In this document: positions 1-13,709 of the stretch, piece by piece
Position numbering within the stretch: the first letter of the stretch is position 1
How the letters are laid out: the number at the start of each line of letters is the position of its first letter
Source of the DNA: Pegea sp. RAD2-039
Taxonomy: Eukaryota > Chordata > Thaliacea > Salpida > Salpidae
Direction of reading: 5' to 3'
NCBI GenBank assembly: GCA_034620365.1
Contig: JAQGEQ010000170.1
Coordinates: 372,001 to 436,000, forward strand
Length of the DNA: 64,000 nucleotides
The notes under the pieces: model-generated
The model's input: only the letters and a program-made list of their open reading frames with translations
What the model was told of the DNA's origin: nothing
The model's database searches: none
Position numbers and translations under genes: made by a program

Positions 1-2499
1 TTGATTTATTTATCTGAAAAAAGATCTCCCATAAAAATAAAGAACAGTTTGTTACTTTGACGTGAATGATTGTCATTATCTTTCATCTTCAAATAACTCT
101 TTACAAGAAAAAAATAGGCTGTGTCACAAGTTTTACAGTATAGTTTCTACTTTCATTAAAAAAATTGACTTCGGAAAATACAGCTTGCTGATAAAATAAC
201 AACACATTTCCCAACTCTCACATACCATTTAGTTGACGTATCTTTTGCAATATATCAAAGGCTTAATAGCAACATGGTAAATAAATTCAAACTCTAGTAG
301 ATGAGATGGATTCGTTTTTACATTTGATGGAGTTGTTCGTTAATCCTAAAACAGAAGAAGTATTTACAGGTTTTGATGTAATTCAGCTAAAATTACTAGA
401 GATATAGTAAGGCTTTCAACTGAAGCAACAGTTTAAAGATAAGGGTTTGTTACTCCTTTGAAGTCAAACTCTCAATAGAATTCGATCACAAACGCAACAG
501 AGAAAACTGTTTGTGTATTTAGTCAGATGTATATATGTGATTAACTTTTTATCAAAATGATTAAAATATAGAACTCATATCGCAGCTAATTAACTGACAA
601 ATATCTTGAGCAGTTTTTCTAATCTATCATATACATTTGTTCCTTGCTGTAGCATAATTTTCAGTAGTCAAAAGTAACAATAAGTTTCTCAGTAAAACGA
701 TTTTAATTGACTTTGTTTGGATATACTTGTTTGATTATCTGGTTACCGGTAGATTTATTTTACTTTTATGACTCTTTACTGTAAAAATTTTTGGTACTCA
801 GCTACCTTCAAGATTAAAATGGTATTTCAAGATTCGAGCTTCAAAAGGTTAAAAACCCCTGACTAATAAGCTATAACAACACAAATAGGCTACTAACAGA
901 TTATGTATTCTCACAATAGCGTAGTACAGTGTTTTCGAACTACATAATTCATTGAAAGCTTGAACCAAAACTTAAGATAATCATCAGGGAAATTTTGATT
1001 CTTGCCAACAAATGGCTTTCTACTTGAAAATATAATTTTATAAAAATGCAAGTTTACAGAGAAGACTTGTGCATCTTATAACTTAATGAGAAAAGGACAA
1101 TTAGATAATTAGAGAAGATCCATTAACAAAGTTGGAGCCAGTTCGCTGGGTGTTAATTAAGCTGTTGAATTGTTTACATGTATTCAAGCATTTTAAAGAA
1201 ATAACTGTGCTTTAAATATATTTTAGTAAAAGAATGTATATCTATTGTAAAATAAATAAGTGAAAAGATCTATAAACTAATTCTGAAACATTAGTAGAAA
1301 TACCATATGAAACCAGAATCTCTTTAAAAATATTTATTTCAAAAAAAAATTTAGGTTCATAAGAAGCTTAATCAAAGAAACTTTAAACTCGAAGTCTCTA
1401 AAATACTTGTATGCATCAAAAGCAAAATTAAAATAGAACGAATATTTCAGTTGGTATTTTTAATAGATTTCATTATGTTTTTATTTAGGGGATTTTATTA
1501 AAGCAAATATACAATAATAAAGTTAACAGTTACGCAAATACAGTACATATATTGTAGTTTTCTTTTTAAAAGTATTGCTTGACTTATTAACTTTATACTT
1601 GTAGGACTAGAGGAAAAATTTAATAAATTAAAATGTTTATGTTAATAAATTAACTTATAAATATAATTTGGTTTTGTTGACTCTTTTCATACAATTTTGT
1701 TTAGTTTCAAGTTTATTGCTTGATTAGTTCTTTTAACAACAACTTGCTCATTGCTAATTTTAATAGAAAATTTGGGGTTAATTTTATTTTAAGGATAAGT
1801 TCTTGAAAAGAATTATAGAATGACAAAATTTATTTTTGATTTATTATCAGCTATATATCATAAATATTATTTTATCTTTATAATTTTTTATTAAAAAACC
1901 TTACAAAGGTATATTCAAACTAATAAAATGTTGTTCAAATTATAGCTCTTTAATATTTAACTTGTTTAATAATGCAAAATTGATAAAGTTATGATTAAGA
2001 AAGTAAATCTTCCATTTAAGAAATTGTTTTCAACTTTTTCTTTCACATAACTTCTATCTATTTTCATGTATATGTAAAAAGATATATTCATAATTATAGT
2101 CTATTAGCCAAAGTAACAACATATAGTTGCATTTATTTCTTTCTATAAATTTTGATTTTTATAGGAAAGAACTTTTGTTCTCCACTTATTTTTATACTTT
2201 TTATATTCTTAAGTTTTATATAATCTTGCAGCATTCTTATTATTTCAATGTTACTTAACTATACTATACGAAGTCTTTTCATTATATATCTGTACTTATA
2301 TTGTTTTGAATTTGCTTTAACAGATGTATGTTTTGTTATCTGTCTACAGTCAATAGGTAGAAAAATGAATTATTTCATAACATATTTTGATCTTTTTATG
2401 ATTATGACATAATTTTAGTACTGTAATGTATATAGTGATTTTAAGTTATAAATATTTTTTTGTTTTGTAGAGTTATATATTAGTAACTTCTTTATTAAA
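1..2499. other. AT-rich stretch with no recognisable gene
   Basis: No reading frame with protein-like composition, no RNA gene and no repeat that I recognise. It probably contains the promoter and any 5' untranslated exon of the MROH1-like gene that begins at 2500, but I cannot point to a specific site. Confidence 0.6.
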
Positions 2500-5400
2500 A
2501 TGGTAAACCTTAATAATGAAGCTGAAAACCTTGAACTTGAAAGAGTGTTTGCAAAAGGTATTTATACATAAAATTTTTGGAAATATTGTTAAAACACTAG
2601 AAACTTATTTTAGTTTAACTCCTAAACAATTTATATTTATCTATATTAGTTTATTTGTTAATAAAATTAATTTATTTTTAGATATGGTTTCAGCTTTGAT
2701 TGAAACTTGTTTTGATAAGAATGAACTTGTAAAGAAAACAGCTTATAAATCTTTGATAAAATATGGATCCAAAGCGCCAAATTTAGTTGTAAACTCTTTG
2801 TATGGTCACCTGGTACCATTAGTTATAACCAATCACCAAAAGGTATATTATCATTTCATTATTTATTAAAATTTGAGGTTTTAACTTTAACCTAAAGTTA
2901 TAATTTGTAAATTATTGTGTTTTTAGGTTGATCATGATAGAAAATTAAGATTATTTGAAATCATCTCAGATGTGGTAGATATCTCTGAGATAAACTTACC
3001 ATCTAGAAGTCAAATCATATCATTAGCTACAGAAGAATTAGTAAAAGTTTATAAGGTATTTTACACTAATTAAACTATAACCAAAGTTAAATTAACATAA
3101 TTTATACTATAAATTGAAGTTTAATAACCTTTTATGCATTATCTAAGAAAAATATATTTTTGTCTTTGGTAAAGAGTTTATTGATCCATATAATAGTTTT
3201 ATTTCTTAATTATTGTTAAAATCTTTGTAATGTATGATAATTATTTAAGTTTTTTTCTTCGGTTTTAAGTTTCAAATGATAAATTCAAGTTGATATTTAT
3301 ATAAATTATACTATTAGATTATACTAAATCATAAAATTTTAAAATTTATTTTTAGATAATTCATTTTCTTGTTTTTTGTAATTTGAGCAAATATAATGCT
3401 AGTGCTAATAATAATTAAAACTAAGCAGTTAGAATATGTTTGTGACTTAAAAGATATTTGATTGTAAATATAACAATTGTAATTTTCCAGAAACCATTTG
3501 TCTTGTCTCAACAAATCTCTAGTCGAATTCTAATTAATTTAGCAAAAGATAATGCTGATGATATTGCTCAAGAGCTATTGAAGAGTTTTCAAAACAACAT
3601 TATTACTCCTGAGGGTGTAGTTGAGACTACTGCTCTTTTATTTAATAGAAATGGTAACTAAGTGCTTTTGTAGTTCTCAATTTGATTCACTATATATGAA
3701 ATTTCTTAAGTAGCTTTTATAAAATTTTCTTTTCCAGTAAATGGAATGATTCCATTCATTGGGCATATTTTAAAGCACTGTCTCACATTGTGTGGTTCTA
3801 TAAAAACTGAATTATTGAGGTTAAAATCTGATAGAATTTAGTTTCTATTCAAATTGTTCATTTTGAAATTTTAGAATTTCACTAGCAAAGCTATTTGGTA
3901 ATTGTTGTGAAGCTATTTTGAAATTTATCCAAAAAGATGAACAAGTTATTGATAACCAAACTTTTGCTTTACAATTAAATGATATTTTTTCAACAATTAT
4001 AAAATCTGCTTGGATATATTCTCGAAATCTTGAGGTATTTCTCATTTACATCTTTTAAAATTAAAGTTTTGATTAATATCTTTAGGTGTCAAGACTAACT
4101 GCTAGAGCGTTAGGCAAAATATGTTTGATTTTTGACAAAAAAACTCTAGAAGAGGTTGTATCTAAGTTGATACCTATCTTGCTACCTTTATTTAAAAGGT
4201 TTTTAAGTTTTAATCTCAAACTACTGATTACTTCTATTTGATAAAACTAATTTGTTGTAGGCATACTGTGGATCAAACGATGATTGCAGCTTCACTTTAC
4301 GATATTTTATTAAGCTTGTTGAAGTATCAAAGTGATTTGTTCAATGAATTTAACGAATCTATCAGCTCAGTACTTCATAATGAGGTGGGTTTCCCTCATT
4401 TCTCTCTGTGAAGTTTCAAAAATCGAATTTATTCAGATTTGTTCCTCTGTTGATCAATCTAACTCAGTTTTAAAAAATTATGAATCGCATCTGCGTTGCT
4501 TCGGAATACTGAGTGAGAAAAGCAACTTTACTGATTGATATTTGAAACTAATATCACTTTGTTGATAGCTGAGAACAACGCCGATTTTGTCATCAACTTT
4601 CTTTTCAATAAAGCGTCAAGTCGCGACGATAAGCTTCGGAATGGTAATTTGGTGGTGATGGTTTATTTGGTAGCCAATAAAAGCGACAGTGAGTAATTTC
4701 CGGAAGTGATTACTCATTTAGGAAGCTGCTCTTTAGGTTTAAGCAACAATGAAAAGATCAGCATTATCAAAGGTTTTCAGAAACATTTAAACGATGTCAA
4801 TATGAAAATTCGTCACAACATAATCAAAGTAAAAAATCTTGCTTGAAGTATTTTTGAGTTTATTGATAAATTTTATGATTTGTAGTTGATAACAGCGATG
4901 GCGTCAAATAAGTATCTGGAAATGGAGGGTGGGAAGTGCTATGTGAGATTTATTCTAATTGAATGTTCAATGGAAGTACCTTCTATAGAAGATTCTGTTC
5001 ATGAAAATGCTACTGCTGCCGTTCAACTAGGAGAATGGGAAAAACAGAAAACAAAACAGCGAAAAATGTGCTCTGATCTTCTTTTGATGATGTGCTCTTT
5101 GGAAAACGCTGAAAAAGTTATCTATCCTATTTTTTAACAACTATTTTCTAAATTGATATTTCTACAGATTTTTTGGCCTTATCTTTTCGAATTTTTGGTC
5201 AAATCGAAGTTTAATAATGCTGTTGGTCCAATATCAGAAGTCCTTTATCAAGTTTCAAAGAAAAAGAAAGAAAATGGTGATTCAAATGTTGATAAATCTG
5301 GATTAGGTGATGTTTCAGGTATGATCTTAATAATTTATTAATTGGTCTGCATGCATAACAATTTGAAATTAAATGAGCCTTTTGCAGCAACAAATAAATA

Positions 5401-8400
5401 CAAATACTCTTTACAGCTGCAGACATACTTATAAGATTGATTGTGGTTCTTTGTGATCTTAAAAGGTTTCCCGATTCTTCTTACGAGACTATTCTTAATT
5501 TATTGAGAAATGTGGTGACTTATATTGATTTGAAACTTGTTGAAAGTTGGGAGGGACAAATTTCGGAGATGTTAGAGTTTTGTCAAAGTAAGCAATCAAA
5601 GAAAAAATCAAATTGAATTTCAATCAAATGTTTTTGAAACTCTTTTAGATTCTGATCTTAAAAATAAACGTTTAGTGCGGAAGTCTTGGGAAGAGAAATT
5701 ACTGAAAGTAAAGACATTTATTTTTGAGATCTAACCGAAAATTTTCTAATTCTTTTTTTAACAGTTTCTATCTGAAACTTTAGAGAAAATAAATGATGAA
5801 AATTGGTTGGTTACATTAGCAAACATGTTGTATGTACAATTGCAGATGTATCCAGCAAATACTCAAATCAAGGTTTTTTTCATTTAAATATACTTTTAAA
5901 TAAAATTTAAAGTGAATTTCAATAAAAAGAAAACATCAAAATAAACAAGTAATTTGTTGATAGAATTTTGCGCTGAGAAGTTTTGGAGTAATACTGAGTA
6001 AGATCAAGACTGAAGAATATGTAAAGAAGCAACTAAATCAAGTCTTTCAAATCTTCATCTTTTCTTCTGTCAAAGAAAGACATGTGAGATGCTTCGAGAT
6101 TTATCAAGATTGAACATCTCAGATCTTCACAGGGATTAGCTATGTGTGTGGGTTACTCGTCTACCTCTCATTTCGATTCAGTTTACTGGGAACTACAAAA
6201 CGCAGTCAAGCTCTTCGTCAGCACCAAGGAGTCCTCTTTCATCTTTAACATGTTCAAGGTGAAGAAGATCAGAGATCAACTTTTTCTCAACTCTTCTTCT
6301 TGTAGAGTGAAAAATCGTTGAATGAATTGGAAAACGCGAAAGCGACGATCGCGCTTACATTAGGACACGTCGCTCATCACTCTTCTTCAGACTTGATCGG
6401 CAAAGTCTTAGAGAGTCACATCATCCGGATGTTGATCCCTCTTCTTAAAGGGATCAAGGTCTGTGTTTTGATCGAACTTTTGCTAGTCTTTAATCTTGAT
6501 TTTTAAAGAGCGCAAGCGCCAGGTCTGATGTTGCTGAATCGATTGGACTCATTGCTTCTTCTGTGTACCAATCCTGTCATCCGGAAGGGACGATTGGGAA
6601 GATCTTGGTGGGAGCAAACGACTTAGTGACGATGGATATGAAATCGAAGCAAGTCGAGATTTCGCCTTCGCTCAACGCCAGAAGCGATCTTCTCTCTAAA
6701 CTCGTTAAATATTTCAAAAATGAACAAACCGGAGACACTGAAATGACCAAAATCCCGATCTTTCTCACTAAGAACATCAAAATTCTTCGCGCGTGTACTG
6801 CTCTTCTGTACGTCATTCATTTTCAGCCAAGTTTTCTTCTCATCTTTTAACTTGTAGTCAGCTGGCTCCAGCTCTTGATGAAGCAGAGATGAAGAAGGTA
6901 CTCGCTCCTTGCTTGTCTTATGTGATGGGATGTCAGGTGGCTAGAAAAGGGGAGATCTCTTATGAGGTATTTGAGTTTCTCTAAATCAGTTTCTTACTGA
7001 GTAACCTAAATCTCACCACAAAGTTAAAAAAATCAAGTTTTGAAGAAAGAATATTCTTAAATACTTGATTGTAGCAAATAAATATTTACAAAATATTAAA
7101 TCTTCTTTTGATTTTATTAAATATCTGAATAGATGAAGAAGATAATTTGAAATCGAAACAGCCTTCTATGGTGGTTGATGGTTTTGAAGCAATAAAGATT
7201 TCTAAACAAATTTTCTAGATAAATATATCAACTACAAACTGATTTTTTATTTTCAGGAGATATTAGGTACCAACCTAAAAGAATTGAATAACTTGTTGGT
7301 GACCATTTTGAAGAAAAATCCGAACTTATCATGTTTGGAATTTATCTTTAATGTAAATATATATCAGGGGAATTCCCTTTTCAGCAATTTTTAAATAGAT
7401 TTTTTTTTATTTGAAATTTTCAGCAATTTGATGAATTTCTGAAATCGAAACGAACTTATCAAAGATTACGAACAGTTCACAGCTGTGAGTTGATCTTCAA
7501 TCAGTTCCTTCAACTTGATTCCTATCAAAATGTAAATTAATCTTTCATCTACATCAACAACATGTCTTAATTTCATCTTGCTAGATTGGACATCACTCAA
7601 TTGTGTCTTTGATCATGGCAAAGATGCTGCCTTGCTGTGGAGACTCATCTGATGACATTCGTCTCAAATCCCTGATGTGTATTCAACGACTTTTAGAACT
7701 TCAAAACAAACTTGAAAGTAATTTCTCCCTACTCCAAATCATCAACACCTAAAACTGAGTTTTTGATTAGAAACTACGAAAGGAAATTTTGAGACTTTGA
7801 CATTAATTGCTAGCAAGTTATCTTCAACAGATTTTGTGGTTGTGTATGAAGGAATCATTTCTCTAGGAAAAGTATTCAATCTATCTGTGTCTTCTAAATC
7901 CATTTGATCTTTAAACTCTTTTTCAGATCGTATGTTTAAGATTATCACGAGAAGAACTTCAATATAATCCGAAGTCATTTACCTGGGTTTTGATGGATGG
8001 TTTACTGTCAGAAGAAGCGACCAGCATCATCTCTACCTGCTTCATACTAACACATATATTTGATACAAGAGCAGCTATGTTTGAGGGCAAAGTAAGACCC
8101 ATCTCATCATTCCATCAACAAGATCTGATCATTCATCTTCAGATCAAAGATATTATCACTTGTATAATCAGTAAATTGGAACTTTTAGGCGGGAGATCTC
8201 TTGCCAGGGATAATCTTCTTGCCTTATTTGGTATCTTGTTAGATCATCACATCAACGAGACGATTGAAACTTTGTTGGAAATGCAGCTACCATTCAGCAA
8301 GTAAAGACTCCATTTCAATGGACTCTTCTTCAACAGATTCAATTTTTTTAGTTCGATTTGTGAATGTTTTATTCACACCGGTAAACATGAATCAACAGTT

Positions 8401-10445
8401 TTCACAACGGTTGAATACCTGGTTGATCTTTTGGACAAATCAAATCCTTATGAAGAAGCGAGCTTGGCATCAAAAATCTTCCGAATCAGCTCATCTTCCA
8501 GTCGAATCGCTTCGAAACGATCTTTAGCTGTAAGCTCTCATGTAATCTTCCTTATCTTAAATCTTCATCTTTAGATCTCCTGTCTGATCGAGTGGCTGTT
8601 GAAGTCATATGCGATCAATCTGAACGAAACTGAAGATTGTGAGATTCATTCGAGATTCAGTAATCCTCTTGGAGGTAGGATCGTGTCTTCACTGATTATT
8701 CGTCTCGGATCTACGACTAATCTAAAGTCGATCAACAATATCGACATCTATCCTTACAAGTGAGTCCGCATCCGGATCACATCAGATTTTATCTCTGATC
8801 TTCAGACAAGCTCTTGAAGTCCTCCGGATCTCTTTCCTCGTCTTCTTCAGTAAAAAGTTGAATAATAATCTGGAGAACTTGGAAACTTGGAGCACAAAGC
8901 AAACAGCAAGTTTCGAAGTCATCAGATCCAAACTGATCCTTATTGTCATGTAAACAACATCCGATCCTCATCATCATCTTAATCTTGCTTCTTCCAGGAC
9001 TCTATGTAAGATTGAAGCATCACGTGTCAACCCGATTGTAGCTGAAATCAGCAAATTTATTTCGAGTAGTTTCGAATTTCAACGAGCAACAGTCATCAGT
9101 TTCTTTGCTTCAGTTTGTTGCTTCTCATCTCAACCATCCTAATCCTTAGTATCTGATCATCTACAGATCATCAAAGAATCTCTCGATGAAGACGTTGATT
9201 TGCTCCTTGAGATCTGTATGAATAGCTTCCTTCAACTTCTTACAGACTCATCTCATGTAGTCCGAAGATTATGCTTCCTTGGAATATCTCAAATCATCTA
9301 CGCATCACCTCATCAAGTATCCTGAACTTTTAAACATTTTTCTGCTCTTACCTCCCAGTTTTAGATGCAGATTCATGGTCCAGTGGTTGTAGATTGCTTA
9401 GTATCTGGAATAAGTTCTGAAAACACTTCAGACATCACTCTTCAAGCAATGACAGGTCTTCGAGACTTTTTACGAAAATCTCCGAACATCAACATGGAAA
9501 TACAGCTCGCTAACATCTGCCTTCGTGTCCGACCTTTCTTCCAAAATGTAATTCCAATGTTTCCACAAGAGATTCTAATTAGTATCTTTCAGGAAGCTGC
9601 TGATATGAGAGCTACCTCTTTTGAGTTATTTGGTCTTATGTCTAGATACATCAATCCAAAAACTCGAACAAAATTTGCTGATCAGTTGGAAAGCAGTTTT
9701 ATTCAAATCTTGCTCCACATCTGCGACGAAGACCAGCAAGTTGCGAAGGTATTCGTAATCATGATGTGATTACAGAAATTAGATCATCAATTTAAACCCT
9801 AGAACAAGTTGAGTTGATATTTGCTTTCCAGGCATGCATGTTTACAATCACTGAAGCATCTACAGTTTTAGGCAATGAAATTCTGAGCAATTATTTATCT
9901 AGAAATGTTGCTTCAATTCAAGCTGAAGGTTTCTACGAATTTGCAAATGGTTTATCTGAAATTTTAGTTAGTTTCAAGTATTCACAAAATCTTCTTTTTT
10001 CATCTCGACTTTTTTGAACATATTTGCAGATTTCTGAGTTACCTTGCAAAACAAATTTATACATTCAACGTTGTCTCGCTTTCTTCAAAAGTCAATGGGC
10101 TGATATTCGGTGTACTGCTGCTATATTTGCTGGTTGGTTGATTACTTGTTGCTCGCATCAAACTAGTTAAATGATTAAATACTTCACAGGTTGTTTGTTG
10201 CATCATTTGAATGAAGAGTTACAAGATACTATCAATAAGGAGCAAATCGGTTCTGGTAAATAGTTACATTTTTCTATCATAAGTTTACTAATCAAATAAC
10301 TTGATAGTTTTATACTAATGTAAATAATCAGCAAACACAACACAAGAAAAGTTATTTTGTAGAATTCACACAGTTGTTGAAAGACCCTAATCCGACTGTC
10401 AGAACGCACGCAGCTCATTCAATCTCTCTTTTGTACTGTTACTAA
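2500..10445 (+). CDS. MROH1: MROH1-like HEAT-repeat protein (maestro heat-like repeat family), many exons
   Basis: A large helical-repeat scaffold split over roughly 30 exons. ATG 2500 opens a short exon; the next begins MVSALIETCFDKNELVKKTA, which matches the N-terminal HEAT repeat of MROH1. Other family landmarks follow in order: IFWPYLFEFL (about 5.17 kb), LTLGHVAHHSSSDLIGKVLE (6.35 kb), QLAPALDEAEMKKVLAPCLS (6.87 kb), IHGPVVVDCLVSGI and LRVRPFFQN (9.37-9.55 kb), and the C-terminal LLKDPNPTVRTHAAHSISLL ending at TAA 10443-10445. Junctions I checked keep phase, for example 3661/3739, 4692/4741 and 6824/6859. Introns in the 5' half are longer and AT-rich; from about 6 kb many shrink to about 50 bp and exon GC rises. 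MROH1 is conserved in animals, is made almost wholly of HEAT repeats and has been linked to lysosomes. I see no catalytic domain. The gene assignment is strong; exact exon borders in the middle are less so. Confidence 0.88.
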
Positions 10446-11556
10446 CAGCTTTTGTTTATTTCTTAGTCGCTGCTAACGAATTTATGATGATAAACTGAAA
10501 TTTCTTCATAGCCATTCTATTATAGAAACTTTATAATTTTGTTTTTACATTCCATTTGTTAATTGATCGTTTTTTAATTTCCACGAATATTTTTGATTTA
10601 TCAAAATGTACTTTATTTAATTGAGTTTGAATTGTACGATATGATATGATGTGTAGTAAAATAGCTTCAAAAGTTTCACATTTTGTTTCAAAGTTAATCA
10701 CCTACATTCAAAATAGTTTATATTTTACAAAATTAGATTTTACTTCAGTAAAAACTTTAGGGGAAATAGCTAGAAGTAGAAACTAACCACCCACTCAAAC
10801 AAGATATTCTATTTGTAGTTCATAATACAATTTTTAAAGATTTAAATTCAAAGTATAAGATTGAGATAACAAAGTAGCTCAATTTTCTTCCTTATTTCAA
10901 AAGCAAAATATTTTAAGATTTCTTACTAATTAAAGCTACAAGAAAATCATTGAAATCAATCTACCGACGTTGCTGATTCCAAATCATTATAAAAACAAAA
11001 TGTTAATTTTTTTACTAAAGCTTAAGTAAACTTATATGAACACTAATTTCAAAACAACTCTGACAGATTATTATAAAACAGTCAGAAGTTTTAGTGGCAA
11101 ATTTCTAAAACACACAATTAGGTAATACAAGTTTTTATCTGCTCTAAATAAACACATAAGGTTATTTTGAAAGTAAATAGTGTAACTAAAATAATGTATG
11201 GAGGTTTTATAAAATCTATTTCAATAAGAAGAGCTTTAAAAACAAATATGATTCAAAATTACACCGTAATGTCACTAAACACCTCTTATTTATTTAAAAA
11301 AGTGCGACAAATATCAACTTTATGAAGTCAATATACAAAGTTACTTAAAAGTTTTCAAACAAACTTTTAAATAATATATTATTACTAATTAATTATCAAC
11401 ATTTTAAAGGATTTATTTGACATTTTTACAATTCAAACAAATTTAAAACGATAAAAACGTTTTTGCACGAATTTATGACTAATCAGTGATGTCACTCTTG
11501 TATTGTTTTAAGTATTCAAAGTCATGTAACAAATTAGTATCGAAGATTAGTTCAAC
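10446..11556. other. Intergenic, nothing recognised
   Basis: AT-rich spacer between the MROH1-like gene and the next + strand gene. No coding potential or repeat is apparent. It must hold the 3' end of the first transcript and the promoter of the second. Confidence 0.6.
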
Positions 11557-13709
11557 ATGTCTACTACTCCTCTGCTTCTGAACAAACGCTCAATTAAGAA
11601 AGAGGCAAAAGTTGTGAATAAGGAAGTTGAAAATAAGAATTTAAAGTTTAAAAGAACAAAGAGGTTTTTTGAAACTCAGCCAGAAACTTGTGATGAGAAA
11701 CTATTGTTAATTTGTAATTCAGATTTTAATAAAGCATCAGCACCGTTAAAAACATTTAAGAAAGAAAACTTATCAGAGTTATCTACACTTGATGATACGT
11801 TCTTGAACGTTCCTAAGAATACAATTGGGATTTATCATCCGGCTGCAAATGAAGATTTTCGTTTATTAAAAGTAAAATCCAAATATTATAGATGCTTTTT
11901 TCCTGAAAAATGGCACCAACGTTTGATTGAGAAGAAAATTAAATATGAAAAAAGTCGTAGAGTGTACAGAGTGAATCAAATGATTGAACATATTTACAGC
12001 AATCGTAAGCAGATAAAAAAGGAAACTAAAGAAAAGAAAGAATCTGTCTATCAAGTAAGTTTATTTTTAATCAAGAATTTTAGGTTTCATTAAACCTATT
12101 CTTAATAATTTGTTTGATCAATTTAGCTTCTATTTAAATAAAAAAATCGTTATTCAATTGTCCAGCATGACCGTTCTCACCCGAAGTAGGCCATTATTAT
12201 TATTCGAGTTTAAAGCATTTGATGAATAATTGTCAACTGATTCTATTATGGTCTATACTATTTGTAGTATATTGAAAAGCTAAGCAATGATTGATTGAAT
12301 ATATCAAATTCAACTTTTAATATCTCTGAATTTTTAAACTTATCTCTGGTGGTTATTTATACAAGTTTATAATTAAGCATATAGATATTATCTAAACCAA
12401 AGTTCAAATGATAAAAGATAAATTAATCTCTTAGTTACATATCGGTGATTTAATGCTTAAAATAACCTTAATTTAGAACAATTAAAGTCTTGAGATAAAA
12501 GCGATAACTGATGTCATTTTGAACAACCACTAATTTTAGGCGATAGAATTCAATATTGATTTGACAATGAGGACTTCTAGGAAATCTCAAAAGGATACAA
12601 GCTTGAATTTAAACAAAAAGTTAGTTTATCTACAGAAATCTTGAGAAGGATAAAATAGTTTTTGAAAACAAACATTTGAAATTTATATAACTCTATCTCA
12701 ATAGGCGCTTCAGTATGGTACCAAGAACTTCATATGATTTTGAAGATTACACAATTTGCGATCTTTCAGTAAAACTGAATTCAGTATTCAATATTTCAAA
12801 ACTGCCATCAAGCTCTGACATATTAAACGAAGCAAGAGTGTGTTGTTACTTGTACCCTGATTGGATCAATGCTGAGTGTAAAAAATTAACGACACCCTAC
12901 ACCCCTATTAAGAACAATTCGTGCAAGTATGTTGTTAACTTTCTGGTTTCACTCATGATTAACTATTAATTTTTTATATTGCCTTTCAATAATCAGTTCA
13001 ACGTTGCATTTGTCATTAAAGTTCAATATGTCTTACACTATATTTTTTGCAGTTTTCAGCACGAGTTTTTGTTTAGGGGAGTCCCACGAAGATCCTGTAA
13101 TCAAAAATATGTTTTATTGGAACTGAAAGCCAAAACTAGTTACGAACGAGCTGTACTTGGAACAACTTTGCTTTCTGGTTCATTAGGTAATAAGACGCTG
13201 CTTAAGTTGGCCATATTAGGAAAGACACTTTTTTTAAAGAGACTAATGAAATAATTTTTCAATATTATATCTTATAATGTATACATAGACTAATTTATTT
13301 CAGTTTTAATAAGGTCAAAATATTGGCTTAAAGTTGTTTTAATCTGTCTAGAAACACTTTCACAAAATGTCTGATCGTTCGACTTACCTAGTCAATAAAA
13401 TAACGATAAAAAGCTAGTACTAAACAGATCTTAGTAATAAAACTAACTAGTTGGTTGAAAATATTCTATCAAAAAAATTTAATTAAACAAATTATTAAAA
13501 AACAGAAAATTCTTATCTAAAACTGTTTTATCAATTTACGAATAAATAAAGCAAAACTCATATTTTCTTCAGCAAAAATTTATACAAACTCGGGTTTCAC
13601 AAGAAAGCCTAAAAAGGAAGAAACAGAAGTATGGATGAAAGCAATTGGAAAAGTTAATCAAACGGTTTCTGCTTGTAACAAACTAATCAACGCTAATGAC
13701 GGTGAATAA
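11557..13709 (+). CDS. Unrecognised 356-residue protein, five exons
   Basis: I do not recognise the family. Proposed exons are 11557-12054, 12540-12619, 12705-12926, 13053-13186 and 13573-13709. All introns are GT-AG, the phases fit, and the total is 1071 nt ending at TAA. The protein starts MSTTPLLLNKRSIKKEAK, with a basic, lysine-rich N terminus. A central block around residues 110-150 is rich in aromatic residues (KSKYYRCFFPEKWHQRL), followed by a charged helix-like segment ending EKKESVYQ. Later parts include DYTICDLSVKLNSVFNISKL and FLFRGVPRRSCNQKYVLLEL. I see no signal peptide, membrane segment or zinc-finger spacing. An intron at 12055-12539 contains a short motif that also occurs near a LINE tail at 55.57 kb. 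It could be a lineage-restricted or fast-evolving structural or nuclear protein; the function is unknown. Confidence 0.75.

Noticed and set aside
6577-6820. Two long minus-strand frames in the MROH1-like region
   Set aside because: They are antisense shadows of the exon that encodes SASARSDVAESIGLIA and following residues on the plus strand.
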